Numbered from the stretch's first letter, positions 8,537 through 15,990 are shown. The stretch is DNA of 23,129 bases from an uncultured Alistipes sp. (GCA_900542505.1 UQNV01000036.1:1-23129); one strand, 5' to 3'. Numbers and translations are program-made. Notes: generated by a model from the letters alone, not told the origin.

Positions 8537-10078
8537 TCAGAGCCCCCAGTCCGAGGGGTTGTAGGTATCCTTCGGTGCGTTGGGCACGTTGGGGAAGTAG
8601 TCGAAATCGGTGAGCTGCTCGAGCTCGCGCACCGAAATCATGTCCTTCGACGAAACCTCCTTACCCTTGAGGTTGTTGTTGTGGCAACGCACGAAGACGG
8701 CGCACATCAGCTCGTCGGCCGAGCACTCGAGCACCGACTTTTTCGTATTGCCCGACTTGGTCCGCAGCACGGCGATGTAGAACATCGTGGGGCAGGAGAC
8801 GTCGCTGCGGCCGCCGAAGGAGATTTTCTTCGGCGAGGCCGAGTTGCCGTAGCGGTCCGTATACTTCTCGAAGTAGGTACCGATGACCAGGTAGGTCGTA
8901 TCGGCGCAGACCTTCGTGTCAATCCAGTCCTCGAGGATGTTCCAGCCACCGCCGCCGGTGTTGAAGCCGCTCGAGTACTGCGGCGCGATGTTCGAGTAGT
9001 AGAAAACCTGGCGGTTGACGCTGCTCGTGCAGGTGCGCTCGGCCGAGCCGAGCATGTGGCCCTTGTTGCAGCCTCCGCCCGTCGACTTGCTGTAGTACTG
9101 GATGTCGGAGGGGATGTCCGGGTCGGCCTTGTAGGCTTCGGTGCGGTCGGCCGGGCCTTCGTAGAAGTCGTTGTGGCGCGGCGCGGCAACCCACACCGGG
9201 CAGTGGTGCTCGGCGCTGAAGCAGACCGTATAGTTGCGCGCATAGTCGCCGCGGGTGGTCTTCAGGTCGGGGCAGAGGTGGTAGGCGTAGTAGTAGTCGC
9301 TGTTCGAGTCATCCTCGGCCAGCAGCTCGGGCCATCCCGAGAACTTGGCCTCGGAGCCGCCGCCCGACGACTGTGCCGAGGTGGTGAACGACGCCTCCTG
9401 GCTGCGGTACTCGCGGCCGGCAACCACCACATAGGCCGCCGCAAGGTACTCGGTGGAGGCCGCAAGCCCCTCGAGCCGGCATGCGACGGGCGAAGCGACG
9501 CCGGCTGCGGCAACCTTCTGCTCGGCCGTGCTGCCCGAGGTGTGGTAGTAGAATCCGGCCTCGCTGACCGACTCCCCACCCGCGTAGGTGTAGGTGCAGC
9601 TCAGCTGCGCCGACGAGGAGCCTACCTCCGTGAAGGAGGGGGTTCCGAAGCGGGGCTCCTCGGCCTGGGGGTCGTCCGGATCGGGGTCGTCGCTCGGCGT
9701 GCCGGTGGTCCGGAAGGTGACCACGGGCGAGTTGTAGCGCATGCCGCCCGCCTCGACGTAGCAGTAGAATTCATATTCGGTGCCCGACTTCAGACCGTCG
9801 AGCTGCAACACCACGTGTGTCTGGTCCCACTCGTCGCCCGGGGTGGCCACATAGCTCTCCGAGCCTCCGGCGGGCCGGCAGGCAAAGCCGGCAGCCTTCA
9901 CCTGCCCCACGCTGGCGCCGTCGTAACGGCCGTAGAGCAGGGCTCCGTTGTCGCCCGTGTCCGAAACGAAGACCGCCTGGAAGGGCGGGTCGAGTCGGGG
10001 CTCCGAGCTCTCCTTGTCGCTGCACGACATTGCGGCCCACGCCAGCACGGCCACAAACAGGGTAAAAAATTTCTTCAT
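8537..10078 (-). CDS. Putative surface lipoprotein with two Fn3-like domains and a DNA/RNA non-specific endonuclease domain
   Basis: 513 residues. A signal peptide with lipobox AAMSC (Cys19) is followed by SDKES, an acidic stretch like the Bacteroidetes lipoprotein export signal, so surface exposure is likely. Two Fn3-like beta modules follow (about 32-125 and 142-233, each ending in FRTT or FTT), separated by an Asp/Pro-rich linker. Residues about 260-505 look like a NUC1/EndoG-type nuclease. The catalytic DRGH is NKGH (338-341, His341 as presumed base), followed by GSAER and SNIAPQ with Asn363 as the likely Mg2+ ligand. The expected job is degradation of extracellular DNA or RNA for nutrients or defence. 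It ends 4 bp before the radical SAM start. Nuclease activity is inferred, since the D and R of the motif are replaced. Confidence 0.82.
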   Translation of the reverse strand: MKKFFTLFVAVLAWAAMSCSDKESSEPRLDPPFQAVFVSDTGDNGALLYGRYDGASVGQVKAAGFACRPAGGSESYVATPGDEWDQTHVVLQLDGLKSGTEYEFYCYVEAGGMRYNSPVVTFRTTGTPSDDPDPDDPQAEEPRFGTPSFTEVGSSSAQLSCTYTYAGGESVSEAGFYYHTSGSTAEQKVAAAGVASPVACRLEGLAASTEYLAAAYVVVAGREYRSQEASFTTSAQSSGGGSEAKFSGWPELLAEDDSNSDYYYAYHLCPDLKTTRGDYARNYTVCFSAEHHCPVWVAAPRHNDFYEGPADRTEAYKADPDIPSDIQYYSKSTGGGCNKGHMLGSAERTCTSSVNRQVFYYSNIAPQYSSGFNTGGGGWNILEDWIDTKVCADTTYLVIGTYFEKYTDRYGNSASPKKISFGGRSDVSCPTMFYIAVLRTKSGNTKKSVLECSADELMCAVFVRCHNNNLKGKEVSSKDMISVRELEQLTDFDYFPNVPNAPKDTYNPSDWGL

Positions 10079-10167
10079 CGCAAATGTTTAACGGTTAATA
10101 CTTTGATATGTCACATGTTGTTTTCGTCGCAATCGGGGCCTTGCGGCCCGCCGCCTCACTCCTGCGG

Positions 10168-10620
10168 CTACTCGCGCCGGCGGGAGTCCATCCAGATGGT
10201 CACCGGGCCGTCGTTGACCAGCGCCACCTGCATGTCGGCGCCGAACTCGCCCGTAGCCACCGGCCGGCCCGTAAGCGCCTCGACCGCCGCCACGAAGCGT
10301 TCGTAGAGCGGGCGCGAGACGGGCTCGGGCGCCGCGGCAATGTAGGAGGGGCGGTTGCCCTTGCGCGTCGAGGCCATGAGCGTGAACTGGCTGACGACCA
10401 TGATGTCGCCCCCCGCCTGCCCCACGTCGAGGTTCATCACGCCCCGCTCGTCGTCGAAGATGCGCAGCCGCACCAGCTTGCCGGACAGATAGTCGATATC
10501 CTCCGCGCCGTCCTCGGGCGTGATGCCCACGAGGACCAGCAGTCCCGGTCCGATGGCTGACCGGACGGCGCCCCCGATGGACACCGAGGCGCTGCTTACA
10601 CGTTGAATCAATATTCTCAT
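10168..10620 (-). CDS. dtd: D-aminoacyl-tRNA deacylase
   Basis: 150-residue Dtd, which hydrolyses D-amino acids (and glycine from mischarged tRNA-Ala) off tRNA in the cytoplasm using a rejected-chirality pocket. Family motifs are intact: the N-terminal MRILIQRVSSASV, SQFTLMA (77-83), the cross-subunit pocket, and NDGPVTIWMDS (136-146, the conserved GP dipeptide). Length is exactly that of the family. ATG 10620 lies 6 bp after the pseudouridine synthase stop, so the two are cotranscribed. An 89-bp gap separates it from the nuclease gene downstream. Confidence 0.95.
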   Translation of the reverse strand: MRILIQRVSSASVSIGGAVRSAIGPGLLVLVGITPEDGAEDIDYLSGKLVRLRIFDDERGVMNLDVGQAGGDIMVVSQFTLMASTRKGNRPSYIAAAPEPVSRPLYERFVAAVEALTGRPVATGEFGADMQVALVNDGPVTIWMDSRRRE

Positions 10621-10626
10621 GACAGG

Positions 10627-11325
10627 TCAATCCGTTGCTTGAAGCTCCTCGAAATAGCGCCACAGGTTGTCACCGGCCGGCACGGGGGCCGTCACGACGA
10701 GCTCTTCGCGGCGCACCGGGTGTTCGAAGGCGACGCTCCGCGAATGGAGCGAGATGCCGCCGTCGGGGTTCGAGCGGCGGGCGCCGTACTTCAGGTCGCC
10801 GCGAATCGGGCAGCCGATTTTCGCGAGCTGCGCCCGAATCTGGTGGTGGCGGCCCGTCTGCAGTTCGACCTCGACCAGCGTATAGTGGGTGCCGCGGCCG
10901 AGCGTGCGGTAGCACAGGCGCGCCTCCTTGCCCTCGGGCTTCGGCATATCGTAGGCCCGCGAGCGGTTGTTCCGGGCATCTCGCACGATGAAGTGGCGCA
11001 ACGCCCCCTCTTCGGGCGAGGGGGTCTGCTCGGTAAGCGCCCAGTAGATTTTGCGGATGCGCCCTTCGCGGAGCATCTCGTTGAGCCGCGTGAGGGCCTT
11101 GGAGCTCTTGGCGAAGAGCACCGCACCGCTCACCGGACGGTCGATGCGGTGGACCACACCGAGGAAGACGGCGCCGGGCTTGGCGTCGCGCACTTTCAGG
11201 AAGGCCTTGATTTGGTCCTCGAGGGCGCTTTCACCCGAGGGGTCGGGCTGCACCAGGTCGCCGCAGTGTTTGTTCACCACCAGCAGGTGGTTGTCTTCGT
11301 AGAGGATATCTTCGGGTCGGAACAT
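10627..11325 (-). CDS. RluA-family pseudouridine synthase (no S4 domain)
   Basis: 232-residue RluA/RluC/RluD-type enzyme isomerising uridine to pseudouridine in rRNA or tRNA. The catalytic motif is HRIDRPVSG (59-67) with nucleophile Asp62; other conserved segments are LQTGRHHQIRAQLAKIG and GDLKYGA. It starts directly with the catalytic domain (ILYEDNHLLVVNKHCGDLVQP) and lacks the N-terminal S4 domain of RluC and RluD, resembling the short RluA/TruC group. The target site cannot be read from sequence. It sits 7 bp after cdd and 6 bp before dtd. Confidence 0.92.
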   Translation of the reverse strand: MFRPEDILYEDNHLLVVNKHCGDLVQPDPSGESALEDQIKAFLKVRDAKPGAVFLGVVHRIDRPVSGAVLFAKSSKALTRLNEMLREGRIRKIYWALTEQTPSPEEGALRHFIVRDARNNRSRAYDMPKPEGKEARLCYRTLGRGTHYTLVEVELQTGRHHQIRAQLAKIGCPIRGDLKYGARRSNPDGGISLHSRSVAFEHPVRREELVVTAPVPAGDNLWRYFEELQATD

Positions 11326-11332
11326 GCCTCAA

Positions 11333-11794
11333 TCAGGATTTCAACGAGAAGGTGAAGGGGAGCAGCAACGAGGCCGATTCGACGACCGAAGCCGTGCCGC
11401 CGCCGCTCATGATGACGCGCATGGGGCTCTGCTGCCGGCGCTCGACGTCGACCATCACCTGGCGGCACTGCCCGCAGGGATAGCACTCGCGCTCCGAGGG
11501 GACGGATGCGATGGCCAGCGCCTCGATGGGGTCGTCGGGATGGTTGGACTCGGCATGGAACATCAGCGTACGTTCGGCGCAGAGTCCGGCCGGATAGACC
11601 TCGCTCTCGATGTTGCTGCCGCGAAGAATCAGGCCGCTGCGCAGCCGTGCGGCGGCGCCGACGCGGAATTCCGAATAAGGGGCATGGGCATTGGCCGTAG
11701 CCCGCTCGGCCTCGCGGACCAGCCGGAGGTCGGCCTCGGGCAGCGCCTCGAGCGAGGCGTAGTGCTCGTAATTGAAACGGAACTGCTTTTCCAT
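11333..11794 (-). CDS. cdd: Cytidine deaminase
   Basis: 153-residue homotetramer-type cytidine deaminase converting cytidine and deoxycytidine to the uridines in pyrimidine salvage. The zinc site is complete: CAE (Cys72, Glu74 as proton shuttle) and PCGQC (Cys107, Cys110). The substrate loop APYSEFRVGAA (38-48) and the family's ASVPSEREC are also present. The start ATG 11794 is 10 bp after the AT-rich EVE-like gene. The leader AGATTGAACTATG resembles the leader of that gene, which suggests the upstream gene was inserted at the head of the cdd operon. Confidence 0.96.
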   Translation of the reverse strand: MEKQFRFNYEHYASLEALPEADLRLVREAERATANAHAPYSEFRVGAAARLRSGLILRGSNIESEVYPAGLCAERTLMFHAESNHPDDPIEALAIASVPSERECYPCGQCRQVMVDVERRQQSPMRVIMSGGGTASVVESASLLLPFTFSLKS

Positions 11795-11804
11795 AGTTCA
11801 ATCT

Positions 11805-12203
11805 TTATTCGAAATAACTAAACAATATATCCGCTTGTTGGTCATCAAGCCTTCTAAATTGCGTATGTCTTTTAATACCTATACTCTCCAACATATCAAG
11901 GGATAATTCTTGACCTTGATACATAGGATATATAGCTATCATTTTATAACTATGATTATCTGGTCTGAACGTTTTTTTCCAGCAAACAGCATCTTCTCGC
12001 CGACAATCAGTATCTACAACTTCCAAACAATATCGAATTTGATTGTGTCCTTTTCCAGACAAATAAAGAAAACAAATATCGCCTACCTGGAATTTTTTAT
12101 TTCTCGCCTTTTTCCAATAAGCACATTTTAATTCCTCCAAACTCTTGACATGGTCAATCATTCGTTCAATACCTTTCAGCAAAAAGACATTTCTCACTTT
12201 CAT
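11805..12203 (-). CDS. AT-rich small protein, EVE/PUA-like (tentative)
   Basis: About 132 residues from ATG 12203 (a TTG two codons earlier is less likely). The gene is markedly AT-rich in a GC-rich window, with A/T-ending codons throughout, which points to recent transfer. The layout resembles EVE-domain (PUA-like) proteins: a Trp after a charged helix (CAYWKK), then VGDICFLYLSGKG, IRYCLEVVDTD, a YKMIAIYPM strand, and the tail ELSLDMLESIGIKRHTQFRRL. The usual N-terminal EVE strand (WxxxxNPxxYD-like) is absent or unrecognisable. EVE domains bind modified bases in DNA or RNA and often accompany restriction-type defence nucleases, but no partner nuclease is next to it. Assignment is from pattern memory only. 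Its promoter is at 12253-12282, and cdd follows after 10 bp. Confidence 0.6.
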   Translation of the reverse strand: MKVRNVFLLKGIERMIDHVKSLEELKCAYWKKARNKKFQVGDICFLYLSGKGHNQIRYCLEVVDTDCRREDAVCWKKTFRPDNHSYKMIAIYPMYQGQELSLDMLESIGIKRHTQFRRLDDQQADILFSYFE

Positions 12204-12252
12204 GGTCAATCTATCAACTAAAAACTGAGCCTTTGCGTTATAGGGAAGATTA

Positions 12253-12282
12253 CAAAGATACTACTTTTTATCCAAAAACAAA
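12253..12282 (-). promoter_or_regulatory. Promoter for the EVE-like gene / cdd / RluA / dtd run
   Basis: On the minus strand, TTTG (12282-12279), an 18-nt spacer, and a perfect TATCTTTG -7 box (12260-12253) lie about 50 nt before ATG 12203. The -33 element touches the SIMPL-gene terminator. Because the four following genes are spaced 6-10 bp apart, this is probably the only promoter of the run. Confidence 0.7.
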
Positions 12283-12308
12283 AAAAGAGGCCTAAGCCTC
12301 TTTTTTTC
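12281..12308. terminator. Bidirectional intrinsic terminator
   Basis: An A-run, then the perfect stem GAGGC-CTAA-GCCTC, then a T-run give a symmetric, bidirectional rho-independent terminator. It lies 18 bp after the SIMPL stop codon and would end that minus-strand transcript just before the next promoter. Confidence 0.85.
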
Positions 12309-12326
12309 TTGATTTTGCCCAATTTA

Positions 12327-13019
12327 TCATTCGAGGACGAACTTCGCCTGGACGCTGTACTCGAGCTTGATGTTCTTGAATTCGAGCGGCTCCTCGACCG
12401 ACTCGGCCGCAACGTCGCTCTCGACCTTCAGCCCGCGCGCCAGCATCAGCCCGTTGTTGTAGTAGGCGGGAAGCACGTCGCTGTTCGAATCGTAGATGTA
12501 GAAGCACTTGCCCACCTTCTGGCCGATGGCACCGGCCAGCGACTCGGCGCTCTCGCGGGCGTTGCGGATGGCATCCAGACGCACCTGTTCCTTGTACTGG
12601 TCGAGCTTCGAGTGGGTCACGCGCTGCAGCGAGACATCCGAGAAGCCCAGCGCGTCGAGCGCCTGCCAGACACGGGCCACCTCCTCGGCCGAGGAGAGCT
12701 TGAGCTGATACTTTGCCGTAGCCACCGAGCTCTTCTTCTTGAAGAATTCGCTCGAGAGGTTGGCCATCTTGAGCTGTTCGGCGACGTTGACCCCCTGTTT
12801 CCTGAGCGTCGAGACGAGGTCGCGCTGCTGGCTCTCGACCGAGACCTTGCCCTTCGAGTCGCGCTCGTCGATGACAATCGAGAGGTAGAATTCGTCGGGC
12901 GTGAGCTCCTGTTCGGCCCGGCCCGTCACCTGGATGTAGCTGGGATAGGCCTCGGCGTTCTGTGCCGCGGCGGGGAGCGCCATCAGGACGACCGCCGCCA
13001 TCAGAATCAACTTTTTCAT
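12327..13019 (-). CDS. Secreted SIMPL-domain (DUF541) protein
   Basis: 230 residues from ATG 13019. The signal peptide MKKLILMAAVVLMALPAAAQ is probably cut near AAA-Q or shortly after, so the product is periplasmic. The mature part is one SIMPL/DUF541 domain: YIQVTGRAEQELTPDEFYLSI at the start, an RVTHSKLDQYKEQVRLDAIRNARE helix region (about 144-167), an AEEVARVW-like segment and a terminal VQAKFVLE strand. The family (E. coli YggE, BP26) forms oligomers and is linked to oxidative-stress tolerance; its biochemical role is unknown. The frame is open far upstream, but only this ATG gives a proper signal peptide. It is followed by the terminator at 12281-12308. Confidence 0.9.
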   Translation of the reverse strand: MKKLILMAAVVLMALPAAAQNAEAYPSYIQVTGRAEQELTPDEFYLSIVIDERDSKGKVSVESQQRDLVSTLRKQGVNVAEQLKMANLSSEFFKKKSSVATAKYQLKLSSAEEVARVWQALDALGFSDVSLQRVTHSKLDQYKEQVRLDAIRNARESAESLAGAIGQKVGKCFYIYDSNSDVLPAYYNNGLMLARGLKVESDVAAESVEEPLEFKNIKLEYSVQAKFVLE

Positions 13020-13080
13020 CGTATCGGGTTTTAAGGTATCTCGTATCCTTAGAACGTCGGCTCCCCTCCCGATATTGTAC

Positions 13081-13100
13081 GACCGCCCTTTTCCGCGGTC
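13081..13100. repeat. Short perfect inverted repeat
   Basis: GACCGC-CCTTTTCC-GCGGTC forms a perfect 6-bp stem with an 8-base loop, 62 bp upstream of the SIMPL start. On the minus strand the loop reads GGAAAAGG. It has no following T-run and could be an operator or leader structure; function is unknown. Confidence 0.4.
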
Positions 13101-13120
13101 CGCAGCGCCGCCGCCCTCCG

Positions 13121-13273
13121 CCGCAGAAACATCCGCCCGCCGCAGAAACATCCGCCCGCTCCGTCGCGAAACCGCAGAAGCGCCGGCCACGAACCGCAAG
13201 GCAGCAATCCACCGGCCCGGCCCGGCGAAAAGCCTCAAACCACCGGCCCGGCGAAACCGCAGAAGCGCCGGCC
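13121..13273. repeat. GC-rich spacer with direct repeats between SIMPL gene and rlmD
   Basis: The 269-bp gap 13020-13288 contains no gene. It holds a 19-bp unit repeated perfectly in tandem (13121-13139 and 13140-13158, CCGCAGAAACATCCGCCCG). It also holds a 23-bp perfect direct repeat (13166-13188 and 13251-13273, starting GCGAAACCGCAGAAGCGCCG) and a 12-bp repeat CCACCGGCCCGG (13209-13220 and 13240-13251). The units share CCGCAGAA cores, suggesting local duplication. Confidence 0.75.
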
Positions 13274-13288
13274 CGCCGCCGCACAGCC

Positions 13289-14698
13289 CTACCGCCGCAC
13301 GAGCTTCACGACATTCTCGACGTGGTGCGTGTGGGGGAACATGTCGACCGGCTGCACCGCCTCGACGCGGTAGGCGCCGTCGAGCAGCGCCAGGTCGCGC
13401 GCCTGCGTGGCCGGATTGCAGCTCACGTAGACAATCCGCCGGGGCGCCGCACGCAGAATGACCTCCAGCACCGGCTCGTCGACTCCGGCACGCGGCGGGT
13501 CGAGGATGATGACGTCGGGGCGTCCGTTGGCCGCGACGAAGGCGTCGTCGAGCACCTCCTTCATGTCGCCCGCATAGAAGCGCGTGTTGGTGATGCCGTT
13601 GAGCGCCGAGTTGAGCTTCGCATCCTCGATGGCCTCGGGAACATACTCCACGCCCACCACCTGCCGGCAGCGCGCGGCGCAGAAGTTGGCGATGGTGCCC
13701 GTCCCGGTGTAGAGGTCGTAGAGCACCTCGTCGCCGCCGAGCTGGGCGAAGTCGCGGGCCACCTTGTAGAGTTCGTATGCCTGCCGCGAGTTGGTCTGAT
13801 AGAAGGATTTGGGCCCCACCTTGAAGCGCAGCCCCTCCATCTCCTCGATGATGTGGTCCTTGCCCCGATAGCAGACCGGCTGCAGGTCGCCCACCGAGTC
13901 GTTCCACTTGGTGTTGACCACGTAGAAGAGCGACGTGATGGCGGGGAAGGCGGCGGCAAGGTGGTCGAGCAGCGCCTCGATGCGCGGCATGTCCTCCTGG
14001 CCGAAGACCACGATGACCATCACCTCGCCCGTCGAGGCCGTGCGGACAATCATGTTGCGCATCAGGCCGCTGTGTTCGCGGGCGTTGTGGAACGTATAGC
14101 CGTGCTCCACGCAGAAGCGCTTCGCCTCGAGGCGGATGGCGTTCGAGGGTTCGGGCTGGAGCCAGCAGCGGTGGATGTCGAGCACCTTGTCGAACATGGC
14201 CGGGATGTGGAAACCCACGGCGGGCGAGGCGTCGAGCGCCGCTCCGGAGGCCACCTCCTCGTAGGTGAGCCAGCGGCGGTCGGCAAAGGTGAATTCGAGC
14301 TTGTTGCGGTAGAACTGCGTCTCGGCCGAGCCCAGGCAGGGGGCGATTTCGGGCAGTTCGACCTTACCGATGCGCGTGAGCTGGTCGCGCACCTGCTCGC
14401 GCTTGAAGCGCAGCTGCTCGTCGTAGGGCAGGTTCTGCCACTTGCAGCCGCCGCAGACACCGAAGTGTTCGCAGAAGGGCTCCACGCGCAGCGGCGAGCG
14501 GTGCACATAGCGGACCACGTAGCCCTCCATGTAGCGGCGGCGCTTGGTCCGAATCTGTACGTCGACCACGTCGCCCGGTACGGTCATCGGGACGAAGACC
14601 ACCTGTTCGTTCCAGCGCCCCATCGCCTTGCCTTCGGCGGCGAGCGTCGTTATTTCGAGTCCCTCGAGCAGAGGGTAGTCGGCTTTTTTGCGTGCCAT
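13289..14698 (-). CDS. rlmD: 23S rRNA (uracil-C5) methyltransferase, RlmD/RumA type
   Basis: 469-residue SAM-dependent m5U methyltransferase of the TrmA/RumA family. An N-terminal TRAM domain (about 10-65) is followed by the iron-sulfur motif CEHFGVCGGC (Cys76, 82, 85, with Cys178 as likely fourth ligand). Next are the QTN at 301-303, SAM motif YDLYTGTGTIANFCA (about 327-341), ILDPPRAGVD (398-407) and catalytic VYVSCNPAT with Cys427. These features fit the E. coli RumA architecture, which methylates U1939 of 23S rRNA. Bacteroidetes can carry several paralogues, so the exact uridine is not certain. It has its own promoter at 14726-14733, and its stop is followed by a repeat-rich spacer. Confidence 0.92.
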   Translation of the reverse strand: MARKKADYPLLEGLEITTLAAEGKAMGRWNEQVVFVPMTVPGDVVDVQIRTKRRRYMEGYVVRYVHRSPLRVEPFCEHFGVCGGCKWQNLPYDEQLRFKREQVRDQLTRIGKVELPEIAPCLGSAETQFYRNKLEFTFADRRWLTYEEVASGAALDASPAVGFHIPAMFDKVLDIHRCWLQPEPSNAIRLEAKRFCVEHGYTFHNAREHSGLMRNMIVRTASTGEVMVIVVFGQEDMPRIEALLDHLAAAFPAITSLFYVVNTKWNDSVGDLQPVCYRGKDHIIEEMEGLRFKVGPKSFYQTNSRQAYELYKVARDFAQLGGDEVLYDLYTGTGTIANFCAARCRQVVGVEYVPEAIEDAKLNSALNGITNTRFYAGDMKEVLDDAFVAANGRPDVIILDPPRAGVDEPVLEVILRAAPRRIVYVSCNPATQARDLALLDGAYRVEAVQPVDMFPHTHHVENVVKLVRR

Positions 14699-14725
14699 AG
14701 GTTTTTTTTCGCGTTTTTACGCCGG

Positions 14726-14733
14726 CAAAGGTA
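14726..14733 (-). promoter_or_regulatory. rlmD -7 promoter box
   Basis: A perfect TACCTTTG (TAnnTTTG) lies 28 bp before the ATG at 14698, in a short AT-richer stretch. A matching TTG at -33 is not seen; TTTCG occupies about that place. Immediately upstream is a 6-bp inverted repeat TTCGCC...GGCGAA (14741-14759). Confidence 0.55.
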
Positions 14734-14769
14734 GGGATAATTCGCCGTTCGGCGGCGAAATGCGCCCGA

Positions 14770-15990
14770 TTATTTCGTTTGCGGAGTTCCGTTTGCCCCC
14801 TTGTCGGGCGACTTGCCGCCGTCGCCCGGCACGGATTCGGGTCCGGCGGAGGCATCCCCGGCGGCAGACGCCTGCCGGCGGGCGCGCAGTCCGCCCAGCC
14901 AGAAGCCCGCCAGGAAGGGGAGTCCGAGCAGCACCACCAGGGCCGTCACCACGTAGAAGAGCACGCGCCCGACCAGCCCCGGAATGCCGGCCAGCGCATC
15001 CTGCACGGCCTCGTCGGCCGCCACGCGCACCTGCTCGATGAGCGCCTCGCGTTCGGCCGAGACATAGCGCTGGATTTCGACCCGCTGCCGGTCCAGGTTG
15101 TCGAAGGCCGCATCGACACTCGCGTCGATGGTGCCGATGAGCTGGGCGGCCTGGAGGTTTATCTCCCCGAGCACCTGGCCCGAGAGTTCGGGCAGATGTT
15201 CGGCCACGGCCACCAGCCGGCCGAAGTTGCGGTCGAGCGAATCGAGCTGTCCCTCGACACGGCTGCGGAGGCTGTCCTGTCGCATCCTTATTTCGAGCAT
15301 CTCCTTCGACCACCCCACGCTGTTGGCCAGCTGGCGGGTCTGCCCGCCCACACGGTCGCTCACGTCGGCCATCACCTCCGAGATGCTTCCCGTGGCATAG
15401 ACCGGCTCGCGGCCGTTCGCACGCAGGAATTCGAACCAGGCAAGCAGCGTATTGGGCGCCGCCGCACCGTCGTCCGGTCGGGGATGGGCCCGGACATACT
15501 CGTCGACAAAGCGCTCCATGAGGCGGTGGCGCTCGGCGGTGAGCAGCTCCGAGGAGAGCTCCCCGACACGCCGCTCAAAGCGTTCGGCCGCCGCCCGCGC
15601 GATGGGGCTCTGGGGCCCGAACAGCAGCGAGTCGGGCATCTGTGCGAAGGCCTCGTTCATGCGGCGGCAGAGAATCCACGTATCGGCCAGCGCCACCTCG
15701 GGGTCGGACTGCATGGCCGCCTCGACGGCCGCCCGCGTGGCGCGGATTTTCCAGCGGATGGCCGCAAGCTGCGTCGCGGCGCGGGGCGAAGCGGCGACAA
15801 TCGAGTCGGCCGCCGCGGCAATGCCCGACGAAAGGTCGTAGTAGAGACCCCGCGTCATGGTGCGCAGACGCAGCGTCCCGTCGGGCAGCGGGTCGCCCGA
15901 CGAGACCGAAACCTTGAGCAGCGAGCATCCCGTCGCCGCAAGTACGCAGGCCCACGCCAGCAGGCTCCGCAGAAGGATGGATTGTTTCAT
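14770..15990 (-). CDS. Hypothetical lipoprotein with coiled-coil region and C-terminal membrane helix
   Basis: 406 residues; I do not recognise a family. The N-terminus MKQSILLRSLLAWACVLAATGC gives an SPII lipobox (LAATGC, Cys22) followed by SLLKV, without an acidic export signal. Residues about 50-330 are mostly alpha-helical and Ala/Glu/Arg-rich, with several stretches of coiled-coil character (for example 225-275 and 295-335). A single strong hydrophobic helix follows at about 340-368 (VGRVLFYVVTALVVLLGLPF), then a short basic segment and a disordered Gly/Ser/Pro tail. An acylated N-terminus together with a C-terminal transmembrane helix is unusual. A near-consensus TATCTTTC lies at 16066-16059. 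The neighbours give no clue. Confidence 0.75.
   Translation of the reverse strand: MKQSILLRSLLAWACVLAATGCSLLKVSVSSGDPLPDGTLRLRTMTRGLYYDLSSGIAAAADSIVAASPRAATQLAAIRWKIRATRAAVEAAMQSDPEVALADTWILCRRMNEAFAQMPDSLLFGPQSPIARAAAERFERRVGELSSELLTAERHRLMERFVDEYVRAHPRPDDGAAAPNTLLAWFEFLRANGREPVYATGSISEVMADVSDRVGGQTRQLANSVGWSKEMLEIRMRQDSLRSRVEGQLDSLDRNFGRLVAVAEHLPELSGQVLGEINLQAAQLIGTIDASVDAAFDNLDRQRVEIQRYVSAEREALIEQVRVAADEAVQDALAGIPGLVGRVLFYVVTALVVLLGLPFLAGFWLGGLRARRQASAAGDASAGPESVPGDGGKSPDKGANGTPQTK

Noticed and set aside
10079..10100. TAAACATTTG just before the nuclease lipoprotein start, considered as a -7 box
   Set aside because: Spacing within the box is wrong (four bases between TA and TTTG) and it lies almost on the start codon.
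10130..10152. GGGCC-GCAA-GGCCC stem between dtd and the nuclease gene, considered as a terminator
   Set aside because: Short 5-bp stem with no T-run on either strand.
13121..13273. Possible CRISPR-like array
   Set aside because: Repeats are only two copies each, the 19-bp unit is tandem without spacers, and no cas genes are present.
12327..13907. Extended 526-codon version of the SIMPL protein
   Set aside because: The first part reads rlmD out of frame and the repeat spacer; only ATG 13019 gives a signal peptide and the family N-terminus.
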